Shown piece after piece: positions 47,079 to 58,849 of a DNA stretch of 64,000 nt (position 1 is its first letter; each line of letters opens with the position of its first letter). The position numbers and the translations under genes are program-made. Origin of the DNA: Primulina eburnea (Eukaryota > Streptophyta > Magnoliopsida > Lamiales > Gesneriaceae); NCBI RefSeq assembly GCF_022965805.1, contig NW_027331510.1, positions 248,001 through 312,000 of the forward strand. The letters run 5' to 3'. Under the pieces are notes generated by a model. It ran no database searches. It saw only the letters and a list, made by a program, of their open reading frames with translations, and was not told where the DNA came from.

Positions 47079-47090
47079 TTCTCCCCCCCT
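47079..47090 (-). other. Polypurine tract (C)
   Basis: Minus strand AGGGGGGGAGAA directly before the 3' LTR. Confidence 0.9.
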
Positions 47091-47229
47091 AAAAAGATTT
47101 CGTCCTCGAAATCAGGCTTAGAGAATGAACAAAACGAAATAACAACATCGCTATTATATCTCAATTGTTGTTGAATACAACTGATATCTCGATTACAATT
47201 GAAAAACACAAACATATACAAAGCAAAAC

Positions 47230-50200
47230 TCAAAAGAGCTCTGGATGTTCTGAACGCATACGACTCTCTAACTCCCAAGTGGCTTCTTCAGTGCCTCTGC
47301 GCTGCCACTGTACTAAGACAAGAGGAATGATCTTATTCCGCAACACCTTGTCTTTGCGATCGAGAATCTGAACTGGTCGCTCCACGTAAGACAAATCTGA
47401 TTCAAGTTGAACTTCAGAGGGATGCAAGATGTGAGACTCATCTGCTACGTATCGTCTCAACAAAGATACGTGGAACACATCATGAATACCGGACAAATAC
47501 GGAGGTAATGCTAACCTGTAAGCTAAATCTCCCACACATTCTAGAATCTCAAAAGGACCAATGAATCTCGGAGATAGCTTACCCTTGAGACCAAATCTCA
47601 AAATCCTGCGAAAAGGCGAAACTCGGAGAAACACTTTCTCACCTGGCTGAAAACAAAGAGGTCGCCGCTTGGTGTTCGCATAACTAGCCTGTCGATCCTG
47701 GGCAATCTTAATCCTCTTCTTGATTACTGCAACTTTATCAATAGCCTGCTGGACTAACTCCGGTCCCTCAACATGTCGTTCACCAACTTCGTCCCAGAAT
47801 AAAAGAGTACGACAACGTCGCCCATACAACGCCTCAAATGGTGCCATACCAATACTACGATGGTAGCTGTTGTTGTACGCGAACTCAATCAAAGGCAAAT
47901 GATCCTGCCAAGCGGGTCCGAAATCCATAACACAGGCTCGCAACATATCCTCAAGCGTACGGATAGTCCTCTCTGACTGACCGTCAGTCTCCGGATGATA
48001 AGCAGTACTCAGACTCAGTGTAGTACCCAAAACTGACTGGAAACTACCCCAAAACCGTGAGGTAAAACGAGGATCTCTGTCACTGACAATACTGACAGGC
48101 ACTCCATGCAAACGTACAATCTCCTGAATGTACAATCGAGCCATACGATCGAAAGTGAAATCCCGGTTATAAGACAGAAAATGAGCAGACTTGGTGAGTC
48201 GATCCACCACTACCCAAATAGCGTCACTATTCCTCGACGATAATGGCAAGTGAGTAATGAAATCCATCGCGATATGCTCCCACTTCCATTCAGGAATAGG
48301 TAGATTCAACAATAATCCTCCAGGTCGACGGTGCTCTGCCTTAACCTGTTGACAAACAAGACACTTGGAAACAAACTGATAAACACTGCGCTTCATCCCT
48401 TTCCACCAAAATCGTGTCCTCAAGTCTTTATACATCTTATTACTTCCTGGATGAATACTCAACTTACTTCGATGAGCATGAGATAAGATCTCCTCCCTCA
48501 AATTATCATCTTCTGGTACTACAACTCGATTAGACAAACACAGAAGACCATTAGACTGATAATGGAAACTGCTATCTCCACCCGCTAACCGAGCTAATCT
48601 CTGAGTCTTGAGATCAGACATCTGAGCATCTCGAATCCGAGCGAACAAGGCTGGCTCAGATAAAATGGTAGCAACACGAATGCTCTCCATACCTTTCCGA
48701 TGTTTGAAATTAAATCCCAACGAACAACAATCCTGAATAGTACTAATCATAGCACTGGTCTGAAGTGCAGAAACTCTCACTTTGCGACTAAGAGCATCAG
48801 CTGTGAGATTTGCAGATCCTGGATGGTACTTGATCTCGCAGTCATAATCTTTCAGCAAATCCATCCAACGACGTTGCCTCATGTTCAACTCAGCCTGAGT
48901 GAACAGATATTTCAGACTCTTATGATCAGTAAAGATTTCAAACTTAACCCCGTACAAGTAATGACGCCAAATCTTCAGCGCGAACACAATAGCTGCCAAC
49001 TCTAGATCATGAGTAGGATACTTCTCCTCGTGAGATTTCAGCTGTCTGGAAGCATAAGCAATCACATGACCGTTTTGCGTCAACACACACCCTAAGCCTT
49101 GAGAAGAGGCATCGGTGTAAACACTGAAACCATCAGATCCTGACGGTAACGCCAAAACAGGTGCAGAAGTCAGAAGTCGACGAAGCTCTCTGAAACTATC
49201 TTCGCACTCAGATGACCACTCAAATGGAACATCCTTCCGAGTAAGTTGCGTCAAAGGTCTAGCTACCTGGGAGAAATTCACGATGAAGCGACGATAATAC
49301 CCTGCTAGACCTAGAAAACTACGGATCTCAGCCACCGTCGTAGGTCGTGACCAATTTAGCACTGCCTCAATCTTGCTGGGATCCACAGAAATTCCTTCCT
49401 TGGAAATCACATGACCAAGGAATACTACACGATCAATCCAGAACTCGCACTTACTCAGCTTAGCATACAATTGCTTCTCGCGAAGAATCTGCAACACAAT
49501 CCTCAAGTGCTGGACATGCTCTTCCACACTATGAGAATAGATCAAGATATCGTCAATGAAAACCACCACAAACTGATCCAGAAAATCTCGGAAGACTCGG
49601 TTCATCAGATTCATGAACACCGCTGGCGCATTCGTCAATCCGAATGGCATAACTAGAAACTCGTAATGCCCATAACGAGTACGAAATGCAGTCTTGGAAA
49701 TATCATCATCTCTGACTCTCATCTGATGATAACCTGATCGCAAGTCGATCTTGGAGTAAACAGAAGTACCCTGAAGCTGATCGAACAAGTCATCAATACG
49801 GGGTAATGGGTACTTGTTTTTGATCGTCACCCGATTCAGCTGGCGATAATCAATGCACAACCGCATCGATCCATCCTTCTTCTTGACAAACAAGACTGGA
49901 GCTCCCCAAGGCGAAACACTCGGGCGAATATAACCTTTATCAAGAAGATCCTGCAATTGCTGCTTCAGCTCTCTCATCTCTGACGGAGCCAGACGATAGG
50001 GGGCACGAGAAATCGGTGCAGTCCCTGGCATTAATTCAATGCCAAATTCCACCTCTCTAACCGGAGGAAAACCAGGAATCTCTTCTGGAAATACATCAGG
50101 AAATTCACAAACCACTGGAATATCCTCTATACCAACACTACCTGTGGACGTATCAATTGTATAGATGAGGTAGCCTTCCCCGCCCGCCTCTAAAGCACGA

Positions 50201-51648
50201 CAGGCTTTCAGAGCAGATACTACTGGCATCGGAGGTCGCGCTCCCTCACCATAGAAAAACCAACTAGAGCTCTCAGTCGTACGAAACTGAACAAGCTTCT
50301 GGTAACAATCCACAGTAGCTCGGTAGGTAGTCAAAATGTCTATACCCAAAATACAATCAAAATCTTCCATCTCTAGAATCATAAGATTCGCAGTCAACTC
50401 GTTACCCTCAAAATCTAAAGGACAACCCATCACTAGACGCTTGGCTAAAACCGAATGACCCATCGGGGTAGAAACAGAAAGAATGACGTCTAGAGAAACA
50501 TACGGTAGCTTATGACGTTTAACGAATCGTGCAGAAATGAATGAATGAGATGCTCCGGTATCTATAAGAACAAAAGCAGGAATACCGCATAAACAAAAAG
50601 TACCTGCTATGACTCTCTCGGTCTCGTCTGCAGCCTGATCCTGGTTCAACGCAAAAACTTGACCTTGGGCACGAGGTCGAAGATTCGAACTACCCACTGC
50701 CTGACCCTGCCTCCTCTGCTGAACAGTCGCCTGAGATCCAGAACCAGATCCTGCTCCACCTCGCGACTGAGGACAATTCTTCTTAATATGCCCCATCTCT
50801 CCGCACTGATAACAAGCTCCTGCGGCTACTCGGCATTGCTCCGATGGATGGTTCTTCCCACAATGCGCACAAGACTCCTTCTTCTTACCAAAGCGGAAAA
50901 CACCGCTAGATCGAGATCTAGATCCAGAAGAAGACGAACCAGATTTCTTGAACGACTGAGATCGAGGCCTCAAAGTACTCGGAGGTCTAGAAGAAAGAAT
51001 AGCCCTACCACGCTGGAGACTGATCTCTGCTTGACGACACCGGTTCACCAACCCATCGTACGAAGTAGGATTATCACAGACAGTGACTCGATCAAAGATC
51101 TCCTGATTAAGGCCCTGGAGGAAATGATCATACTTGGCCTCAGAACTGCCACTGATATGAGGAGCGAAGGGTAATAACTCAAAGAATTTCTGCTGATACT
51201 CATCAACAGACATACTCCCCTGCTTCAGGTTCAAGAGCTCAATCGTCTTGGCCTGGCGAAGGGCTGGAGGAAAGTACAGCTGCATGAACGCTGCACGGAA
51301 ATCGGCCCAAGTCGCTCTACCCTGAGACTGAACTATCGGCGCAGAAGTCGATCGCCACCACCTGCGAGCACGGCCCTCAAGAAGAAAACTAAGGGTCTCC
51401 ATCTTCTGCTCATCGGTGCACTGGAATGCGCGGAAACAACTCTCCATGCGCTCTAACCAATCCTCCGCATCATCGGGAGTCTCACCGCCAACTAAAGGCT
51501 TAGGCCCCATCTGCATGAAACGATGCATATCGAAACGCCTAGGACCATCCCGACGATGACGATGCTCATGGTGACGCCTAAGATCATCCTGGTCACCCCA
51601 TCGACCTACACTCCCCTGACTACTCCCGTCATCAAAATGGTCAGCCAT
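47230..51648 (-). CDS. gag-pol: Chromovirus C Gag-Pol polyprotein with chromodomain
   Basis: The frame is open from 51723, but the start chosen is the ATG at 51648 ([20 protein letters not shown]), which is kept in element H; this gives 1472 residues. Domains in order: Gag with an Arg/His-rich N-terminus, knuckles [13 protein letters not shown] and [14 protein letters not shown] (about 270-320), protease ([11 protein letters not shown]), RT ([24 protein letters not shown]), RNase H ([15 protein letters not shown]), integrase with zinc finger ([18 protein letters not shown]) and D,D,E core ([31 protein letters not shown]), C-terminal chromodomain ([20 protein letters not shown]). No break seen. 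Every catalytic motif is intact, so the protein is plausibly functional. Confidence 0.96.
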   Translation of the reverse strand: MADHFDDGSSQGSVGRWGDQDDLRRHHEHRHRRDGPRRFDMHRFMQMGPKPLVGGETPDDAEDWLERMESCFRAFQCTDEQKMETLSFLLEGRARRWWRSTSAPIVQSQGRATWADFRAAFMQLYFPPALRQAKTIELLNLKQGSMSVDEYQQKFFELLPFAPHISGSSEAKYDHFLQGLNQEIFDRVTVCDNPTSYDGLVNRCRQAEISLQRGRAILSSRPPSTLRPRSQSFKKSGSSSSGSRSRSSGVFRFGKKKESCAHCGKNHPSEQCRVAAGACYQCGEMGHIKKNCPQSRGGAGSGSGSQATVQQRRQGQAVGSSNLRPRAQGQVFALNQDQAADETERVIAGTFCLCGIPAFVLIDTGASHSFISARFVKRHKLPYVSLDVILSVSTPMGHSVLAKRLVMGCPLDFEGNELTANLMILEMEDFDCILGIDILTTYRATVDCYQKLVQFRTTESSSWFFYGEGARPPMPVVSALKACRALEAGGEGYLIYTIDTSTGSVGIEDIPVVCEFPDVFPEEIPGFPPVREVEFGIELMPGTAPISRAPYRLAPSEMRELKQQLQDLLDKGYIRPSVSPWGAPVLFVKKKDGSMRLCIDYRQLNRVTIKNKYPLPRIDDLFDQLQGTSVYSKIDLRSGYHQMRVRDDDISKTAFRTRYGHYEFLVMPFGLTNAPAVFMNLMNRVFRDFLDQFVVVFIDDILIYSHSVEEHVQHLRIVLQILREKQLYAKLSKCEFWIDRVVFLGHVISKEGISVDPSKIEAVLNWSRPTTVAEIRSFLGLAGYYRRFIVNFSQVARPLTQLTRKDVPFEWSSECEDSFRELRRLLTSAPVLALPSGSDGFSVYTDASSQGLGCVLTQNGHVIAYASRQLKSHEEKYPTHDLELAAIVFALKIWRHYLYGVKFEIFTDHKSLKYLFTQAELNMRQRRWMDLLKDYDCEIKYHPGSANLTADALSRKVRVSALQTSAMISTIQDCCSLGFNFKHRKGMESIRVATILSEPALFARIRDAQMSDLKTQRLARLAGGDSSFHYQSNGLLCLSNRVVVPEDDNLREEILSHAHRSKLSIHPGSNKMYKDLRTRFWWKGMKRSVYQFVSKCLVCQQVKAEHRRPGGLLLNLPIPEWKWEHIAMDFITHLPLSSRNSDAIWVVVDRLTKSAHFLSYNRDFTFDRMARLYIQEIVRLHGVPVSIVSDRDPRFTSRFWGSFQSVLGTTLSLSTAYHPETDGQSERTIRTLEDMLRACVMDFGPAWQDHLPLIEFAYNNSYHRSIGMAPFEALYGRRCRTLLFWDEVGERHVEGPELVQQAIDKVAVIKKRIKIAQDRQASYANTKRRPLCFQPGEKVFLRVSPFRRILRFGLKGKLSPRFIGPFEILECVGDLAYRLALPPYLSGIHDVFHVSLLRRYVADESHILHPSEVQLESDLSYVERPVQILDRKDKVLRNKIIPLVLVQWQRRGTEEATWELESRMRSEHPELF

Positions 51649-51723
51649 CGCTACAAGATAGAATAGGGAAAAATGGTCAACGGAAATCCCAAAACAAAAT
51701 CTATATCCCAAAATCATACGCAT

Positions 51724-51735
51724 GCTCTGATACCA
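51724..51735 (-). other. Primer binding site, initiator tRNA-Met (C)
   Basis: Minus strand TGGTATCAGAGC, four bases inside the 5' LTR. Confidence 0.93.
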
Positions 51736-51739
51736 TAAA

Positions 51740-53212
51740 TGTAGTGACCCGTTCCAGAATCACCTACTAATTGAAAACTAAGCATGCAATTAACTTAATA
51801 ATTACTAATCAGAGATAATAGCGGAAAAGTCAAAAAATAATGGTTATACAACCCAATCGAAGTCTAGAACAATTCAAAATAAGGTAAAGAATATCTGGTA
51901 CAACCATATCGAATCAAATGATACCGAAACTAAACCAACCGGCTACTCAACGTCCTCCTCCTGCTCCTCCGGAACCATCCAACCTGAGACCTGCCCCGAG
52001 GGAATGGGGTGTCCAAGATAAACAAAACCGAGGACGTGAGCGATAAGAACGCCCAGTACAAAAGTATGAGTATACAGACCTATATGAAATGCACATGCTA
52101 TGATCATGATACCGGGGTAGTCAAGAAACAGGAATCACAAAAGGATCTCAACAATGCTCAGTCTAGAGGCGCCAAGTGGATAGTGCCGCGCGGTCCAACC
52201 TCTGGGTCACTGCATCCACTACAAGACAGACGTGGACCTAAAATGTCCCGGACCACCGAAGCCCTCCCGACCCGTCGGCCACTGTGTACTCTCGGTGTCC
52301 ATGCGTCCACAAGACAGGGCTGAGCGGCCCCAAGATATAGCTTATCTCGAAAGAGATACAGCTCAACAGCAAAGGCTATCTCGAAGGAGATACGGCTCAA
52401 CATGAAATGCAACGTGCAGTAATAAACGTGACATAATAGCATGCATCATATGACATATATCAATGCACCACATAATCATGCAACACATATATGAATGTAT
52501 ACTCAACCAGGATATCTCGGATAGTACTTTCGTACCTCTATCACAGCAATCCTAATCCACTGGAACAACCAGACAACAGGTCTAATCCAAGCCTATTCAT
52601 CAAGTGAAAACCATCACTAAACTTATCTACCAGACTTAACTAGATAATCCTGAGATAAATACTGATAAAATTCCAAACCTTCGTCCGTCGCTAGCCCGCT
52701 GATGCCGCTAGCTCCCAACTAGAGCACAGCTCTGCTACAAGACCAGCAGCTCCCCGCTAGTGCCCAAATCTCGGAACAAGACTAGAACCTGTCAGAAACG
52801 ACTGAAATGCTATGGAACTCTCTGAATTGGCGAGTCAAAATGAGGAAATCCGACCACTATTTATAGGCCATGTTCGGATCCTCCGAACACCACTTCGGAA
52901 CGTCCGAACGCTACGTGTCCACTGGCTCTTGACAGCTCATGATCGGATCCTCCGATCATACACTTCGGACCGTCCGAACATGCACGTGTCCAGCTGCTCT
53001 TGACACCTCATGATCGGATCCACCGAACCTACACTTCGGAACGTCCGAACTCCCACGTGTCGATCAACTCTTGACACCTAATGATCGGATCCACCGAACT
53101 CACTTCGGACCTTCCGAACTCTTCGGTGCTTCCGAACCATCTTCGGACCTTCCGATCATGATTAATCACCATTAATCCGTTAATTACCCAATTCGGCATT
53201 CGGGCTACTACA
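51740..53212 (-). repeat. 5' LTR of chromovirus C
   Basis: 1473 bp, same length and apparently the same sequence as 45606-47078 (constant offset 6134). It contains the same ten-unit palindrome array at 52873-53156 and TATA box at 52857-52866. Confidence 0.96.
52873..53156. repeat. Array of ten TTCGGANNNTCCGAA palindromes, 5' LTR of C
   Basis: Identical copy of the array in the sister LTR; it lies upstream of the TATA box that would drive the element. Confidence 0.95.
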
Positions 53213-54102
53213 GTATGACTTCTATGAGAGAAATGTAAATTTTAATTTATGTAAGTGTTCCTAAATTAAAATTTGGCCGAGTGAATAATGTATTTGAAAA
53301 TTGTGATTTTCATAAACATTATTATGGACTAAATTAAATTAATTCAAGTGTTGAATTAATTAAACACTAGTGGACCTAGTAGAGTCCAAATAATTAAATT
53401 AATTCAAGTGTTGAATTAATTAAATAACATTGGGCCTTGTAGAGCCCAATTGGAAATAATTATTTAACTAGTAGGCTTGAGTAAAATCAAGTAAGGATTA
53501 ATTGGGCTCAAATGTGTTTGAGACAATTTAAATAAAGTCCATGAGCTTTGTAAAGGTTACAAGCCCACATGCAAAGCATGCATGGGAGGTGAAAGGTTGG
53601 AGAATACTTTTTATTAAAAAATTGCATGGCATGCAACTTTTTCACTTTTGCTTTTTGCAACACCAAGACATGAAAAATTAATTCATTCTCATTCCCCCTC
53701 CAAGTGAGATGGCCGAAATTCTCCTCCCCTTTTTCTCCCAAAATTTTGTTCTTCAATTTGTTGAGGAACACTTCACTTCTCTTTGAAAAATCCTCATATT
53801 TTTCTAGTGCAAAATATGAAGGGATCTACCTAGTTGGTGGTGGGCTTAATTTGAAGGAAAGATTCAAGAACTTGGAGGAGAGCTTGTAGATAGTTTCTTG
53901 CCTTTGAAGAGCTTAGTTGTTTGACAACTAAGTTGGAGCCACAATCAATCTTTTAAAGATTGATAGGTATGATTTCTAAACACACTATGAATGTCATTTT
54001 GGTGTTTAAATGTATTTTGCTACACAAACTCTAGGGGGCCGAAATTTTCTTTAAAATTATGCTTCCGTTGTGCTTTCGGTCTCCCTAAATCGTTCCCTTT
54101 CA
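53213..54102 (+). repeat. 3' LTR of element D, right segment
   Basis: Begins with the second GTATG and continues the D LTR to CCCTTTCA. ATTTC (54103-54107) follows as the right target duplication of D. Confidence 0.95.
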
Positions 54103-54107
54103 ATTTC

Positions 54108-55051
54108 TTGGTTTGGAGAAGAGATAATGTGGGGTTGTTGTTTATGTTGGATTTATGGATTTATTGGCATGAGTTCTTGGTTATTGAGTTGATGATGGTG
54201 TTATTTATGGATTATTGTTGTAGGTGGTGTACCAAGAGTTAGATTCAAGGTGTTCTTGTGGTTTGTAAGTAGAATTTCATCCTTTGTGCTCACATGATGT
54301 ATATGTATTGTATTTCAAAGATTTTAATGTCTTATTCCCTTCATTGACTTCATAATTATGTATTGATTCACTTGTATATCTATTGGAGGAATTGTATGTC
54401 TCAATTGTATTGAAAAGGGAATACAAAGAGTATAGTCTTCAAAGTTATAGATTTAATGCCAAGAGAGAGTTTCAAATGTTTTATTGGATTGATAGATACA
54501 TAGTCAGAGATTGCATGCAATTAGTTGATCAACAACCATAGGCTTATATTCCTCAGAGTTGTCGATTTATATCGATGGGATACGAGCACCACAGACAGAG
54601 TTACTATTGATATCAATCCAACCAGAGTAAAGAGAAATACCATCTTATTGCTATGTTATTGCTACGATATTCATGTTTCAGAGTTGATGGTATTTATGTT
54701 TTCAAAGTCATGTTTTACAGAGTATACTATGTATCATTGCTATGTAAGAGTTCCACGTGCTGAGTTTTATACTCATTTCATTTATTTTCATGTGATGCAG
54801 ATAAGAGCGACGGACCAGGACGTTGATTGTGGCCCGGAGTCATATGCATACGAAGTTGGAAGGATGATGTATTTTGCAAGCATTTTTGTAACATGATCAT
54901 ATGAATGATATTTTGTATTTTTGTTATATCATTTGAATGATCATGTATTTATCTTTAAACATTTTATGGTAATGTATTATGAAACTCCTTCCATTTGCAA
55001 GAAAATTTTAAATTCCGCTGTATTTTAATTGTAACGGCTCAAGGTGTCACA
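54108..55051 (+). repeat. Chromovirus E, 5' LTR, right segment
   Basis: Resumes the LTR of E after D and ends AAGGTGTCACA. It includes an acceptor-like ATTGTTGTAG (to 54223) matching the intron-like segment of B, and a second one, TGTGATGCAG, near 54800. Confidence 0.9.
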
Positions 55052-55056
55052 TTTAG

Positions 55057-55068
55057 TGGTATCAGAGC
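55057..55068 (+). other. Primer binding site, initiator tRNA-Met (E)
   Basis: TGGTATCAGAGC, five bases after the LTR of E. Confidence 0.93.
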
Positions 55069-55186
55069 ACCGGTTCTTCGGACCAATGCATATGACTTCG
55101 TCTACTTTCAACTGTCCGGGTATGTCTTCTTCTACATCTATTCATTGTTATCTATTGATTGGTGTTTTGTGAGCACATTGTAGAGT

Positions 55187-58060
55187 ATGCCTCCTAAGAG
55201 GAAAGCCGTAGAGGGTGAGGATAGTTCTTCCTCGAGAGTTGTCGATGAGTTCGGCAAGTTGCTTAAAGAGCAGGCCAAAGTTCATAGCGAGCAGATTCAG
55301 CAGCTGCTTCGATTGCAAGGTACAGGCCAAGGTAAAGAACAAGGTAGAATTCCAGTAGCTCAGGCAGTTGGCACTGATGCCGTATTTTCTGCTTTCAAGA
55401 GAATGGATCCACCGGAATTCACAGGTAGCACTGATCCGTTAGTGGCTGTCGAGTGGGTCAAGGCGCTTGAATCAATCTTCGACCATCTCCAGTATGAGGA
55501 TAAAGACAGGATCAGTTGTGCAGTATTCATGTTAATAAATGCTGCACGTATCTGGTGGAATGCAACCAAGGTTGGTGTGAATGTTTCGACTCTGAAGTGG
55601 TCTGAGTTCACTGATTTGTTCTATGATAAGTATTTCCCCGACGCACTTCGAGCGAGGAAGGTTACGGAGTTCTTGGAGCTTCGACAGGGTAGCATGAATG
55701 TCGACGAGTACATTCTCAAGTTCGAGGAGGGTTGTCTATTTGCTCCGTATATTGCTTCAAACGACAAGGACAAAGGTGTTCATTTCATTCGAGGCCTTAG
55801 AGCAGAGATTCGGAGGGATATCAACATGTCCAAGGCTGTGAATTTTAAAGAAATTGTGTCCAAGGCGTTATTGGCCAAACAAGACGAGAAGGATATCGCC
55901 AAAGAGAGGCAGGAGAGGCATCAAGCTATTGCTCAGAGAGGCCAGGGCTCGAATCAAAGAGGCAAGGATCGTTTCAAAGGGAAAGGCAAGATGGAATCGA
56001 GTCCTAGACCACCGCCAGTTCCAGTTGATCCCGAGAAGCCGCTGTGTCCTAAATGCAGCAGACATCATCTAGGAGAGTGCAGATTTGACACTCATTCTTG
56101 TTACCGTTGTGGCACTGCAGGCCACATTGCTAAAGATTGTCAACGAGGAGCGAGCCAAGGGAAGGTGCAGGGTCGTATCTTTGCGATGACCAAGGAAGGT
56201 ATTAATCATGATTCTTCTGTGATCTCTAGCACTATTTTGATTTCAGGCAGAGTAGCTACGACATTGATTGATACTGGTGCTACTCATTCTTTTATGTCTG
56301 ATTTGTTTTTGAGATCTTTGGGTATAGTTCCTTCCATTCTTCCCCTCCAGCTTAGTGTTGTATTGCCTTCGGGGGACGTGTTGTGTCCGACATCTATTGT
56401 TTATGCATGCCCTGTTCGTATTGAGGAGCGAGTTGTTTTTGCTGATTTGATTGTTATCCCGATGGTTGCCTTTGATGTTATTCTTGGCATGGATTGACTG
56501 TCCACCTATCGTGCTGTTATTGATTGCGTTGCTAAGACGGTGACCTTTGCAGATGATGGCAATAAGGGAGGAGTTCTCGCCAGTGAAGGTACTTCGCTGG
56601 TCCTTCCTTTTATTTCTTGTCTTGAGGCTGAAAAGTTGCTGTGTAGAGGTTGTGATGTGTTTCTGGCTTCGATTGTGGATGTGGATAGAATGATTAAGTT
56701 GAATATTGATGATATCGATGTTGTGAGGGAGTTTGCTGATGTGTTTGAGGATGATGTGCCGGGTTTGCCGCCGGATAGAGATGATGAGTTTATGATTGAT
56801 CTAGCTCCAGGTACGGTTCCTATTTCTAAGGCTCCGTATACGATGGCTCCTACCGAGATGAAGGAGTTGAAGACGCAGTTGCAGGATCTTTTAGACAAAG
56901 GTTTTATTCGACCGAGATCTTCGCCTTGGGGAGCTCCGGTTCTGTTTGTCAAGAAGAAAGATGGGTCGTTGCGGCTGTGTATCGACTATAGGGAGCTCAA
57001 CAAAGTGACTGTCAAGAATAAGTATCCGTTGCCACGGATAGATGATTTGTTTGATCAGCTTCATGGTGCTACTGTATTTTCGAAAATTGATCTTCGGTCT
57101 GGCTATTATCAGTTGAAGGTTAGGGAGTCTGATATCCCTAAGACAGCGTTCCGGACCAGGTACGGTCATATGAATTTCTTGTGATGTCTTTTGGTCTGAC
57201 CAATGCTCCTTCAGTATTCATGGACTTGATGAACCGTGTGTTCAAACCTTATCTGGATAGATTCGTCATTGTCTTTATCGATGACATCTTGATCTATTCC
57301 AAGACCAGAGAGCTTCATGCAGAGCACCTCAGAGTTGTTCTTCAGTTGTTGAGAGAGAGGAGACTGTTTGCTAAGTTGAAGAAGTGTGAATTTTGGCTGG
57401 ATCAGATTTCTTTTCTAGGTCATGTCGTTTCGAAGGATGGCATTGCTGTTGATCCGTTGAAGATTGAGGCGATTCAGAAGTGGCCTATTCCTACCACTGT
57501 TTCTGAGGTACGCAGTTTCCTTGGTTTGGCGGGTTATTATCGTCGTTTCATTTCAGATTTTTCCAAGATTGCCCTGCCATTGTCCAATTTGACGAGGAAG
57601 ACTGTGAAGTTTGAGTGGTCCAACGATTGCCAGCGTGGATTTCAAGAGTTGAAGGACAGGTTGACGACAGCTCCTGTTCTTGTATTGCCCAGCGGTTCAG
57701 AGGATTTTGTTGTCTATACCGATGCGTCGAAGAAAGGTCTTGGTGCAGTGCTGATGCAGCGAGGTAAGGTTATCGCCTATGCTTCTCGCCAGTTGAAAGA
57801 CTATGAGAAGAATTATCCGACGCACGATTTGGAGTTAGCAGCTGTGGTTTTCGCCCTGAAGATATGGAGACACTACTTATATGGCGAAAAGTGCGAGATC
57901 TTCACAGACCACAAGAGTTTGAAGTATCTGTTTTCCCAGAAAGAGCTCAACATGCGACAGAGGAGGTGGTTAGAGCTTGTTAAAGATTATGATGTGACGA
58001 TCAGTTACCACCCGGCGAAAGCGAATGTTGTGGCTGATGCTTTGAGCCGTAAGTCGAGTT
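55187..58060 (+). pseudogene. gag-pol: Chromovirus E Gag-Pol, broken, cut before integrase
   Basis: Starts [16 protein letters not shown] as in B and follows the B polyprotein closely through Gag, knuckles ([26 protein letters not shown]), protease ([11 protein letters not shown]), RT ([11 protein letters not shown]) and RNase H ([15 protein letters not shown]). Breaks: TGA at 56495 right after VILGMD, where B has Trp; a one-base loss near 57168 in the RT (after RTRYGH). The frame ends at 58060 in the linker after RNase H (ADALSRKSS), where element G starts. Integrase and chromodomain are therefore not seen and probably lie beyond the window. Confidence 0.93.
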
Positions 58061-58532
58061 TGTGGGGACCCGGGCTCTAATTCTTTTTCTTGGGATTAAA
58101 TGGGTCATTAATATAAAAAGTGGGTCAAATTTTTCGTTTTACAACATTACATCTAATGTATATAAACAAGCATAACATCTTTATTTATTTTACAATAACA
58201 ATGTACAAACACAAAGTGTAAACATGTCTTGTTCCATTCCTACTCAACAACTAGTAATTAAATACAGTACATGACACAAGTACAACTACTAGTTCTTCTG
58301 CTCTGCCCGAGATCACCACGCTATGTCCATCTCTCATCCTATGCGTGACCCAGATCCTGCCCCACCTGTTGTTATGCACACATACAGACATAACAACAGC
58401 CGGAAACTCCGGTGAGAACAAATCCCAGTATAAACATGTATACATGCATATAATCAATTAACATGAAACATGCTATCATATATAACATTCTATGCACATG
58501 CAATGCAATGCGAATCAAACCGTGTCTGGACT
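58061..58532 (-). repeat. LTR fragment G of an unidentified retrotransposon
   Basis: It begins TGTGGGGACCCGGGCTC exactly where homology of E to B breaks off, so it looks like the end of an LTR inserted in E. Its layout (GACCC near the edge, later ACTCCGGTGAGAAC) resembles the minus-strand LTRs of B and C, hence the tentative strand. It is itself cut at 58533 by element H. The five bases before it are GAGTT. No coding part is visible, so the family is open. Confidence 0.6.
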
Positions 58533-58587
58533 TGTAGTATCCCGATGCCTAATTTGAGTTAATTATTGGATTAATTATATTTCGGTG

Positions 58588-58833
58588 ATCGGAAGGACCG
58601 AACCGGGTTCGGATCGTCCGAAGAGGGTTCGGATCATCCGAAGAGGGTTCGGATCGTCCGAGACAGGTGGCTGGACACGTGGAAGGGTTCGGATCGTCTG
58701 ATCAGGGTTCGGATCGTCCGAGACAGGTGGCTGGCAACGTGGAAGACATGCAGGGTTCGGATCGTCCGATCATGGTTCGGAAGGTCCGAAGTGTACCGGA
58801 TCGGATCGTCCGAAGTGGATCGGATCGTCCGAT
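58588..58833. repeat. Array of ten TTCGGATCGTCCGAA-type palindromes (H)
   Basis: Ten units start near 58588, 58607, 58628, 58648, 58688, 58708, 58756, 58775, 58800 and 58819. Most have the core ATCGT. Spacers carry AGACAGGTGGCTGG and ACGTGGAAG repeats. Confidence 0.94.
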
Positions 58834-58839
58834 CGTTGT

Positions 58840-58849
58840 CTATAAATAG
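58840..58849 (+). promoter_or_regulatory. TATA box in the LTR of H
   Basis: CTATAAATAG directly after the palindrome array; the same relative position as in C. Confidence 0.8.

Larger units (their letters stand above)
45606..53212 (-). mobile_element. Chromovirus C, complete and apparently very young
   Basis: 7607 bp, LTRs 45606-47078 and 51740-53212, both 1473 bp and identical as far as I can see by eye. Target duplication GTATG (45601-45605 and 53213-53217). One uninterrupted gag-pol frame with chromodomain, initiator-Met primer site and polypurine tract. Inserted in the 3' LTR of D. It is the youngest element of the nest and the best candidate for an active copy. Confidence 0.97.
29445..54102 (+). 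mobile_element. Copia element D, hosting B and C
   Basis: Flanked by a perfect target duplication ATTTC (29440-29444 and 54103-54107). The 5' LTR is 29445-31588. The 3' LTR is 44347-45605 plus 53213-54102, split by element C. Subtracting B, C and their duplications leaves about 9.3 kb. The 3' LTR parts sum to 2144 bp after removing one GTATG duplication, exactly the 5' LTR length. LTRs differ at about 27 sites by eye (1.3 %). Gag is nearly whole, but most of integrase is missing and RT/RNase H are frameshifted. Confidence 0.95.
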
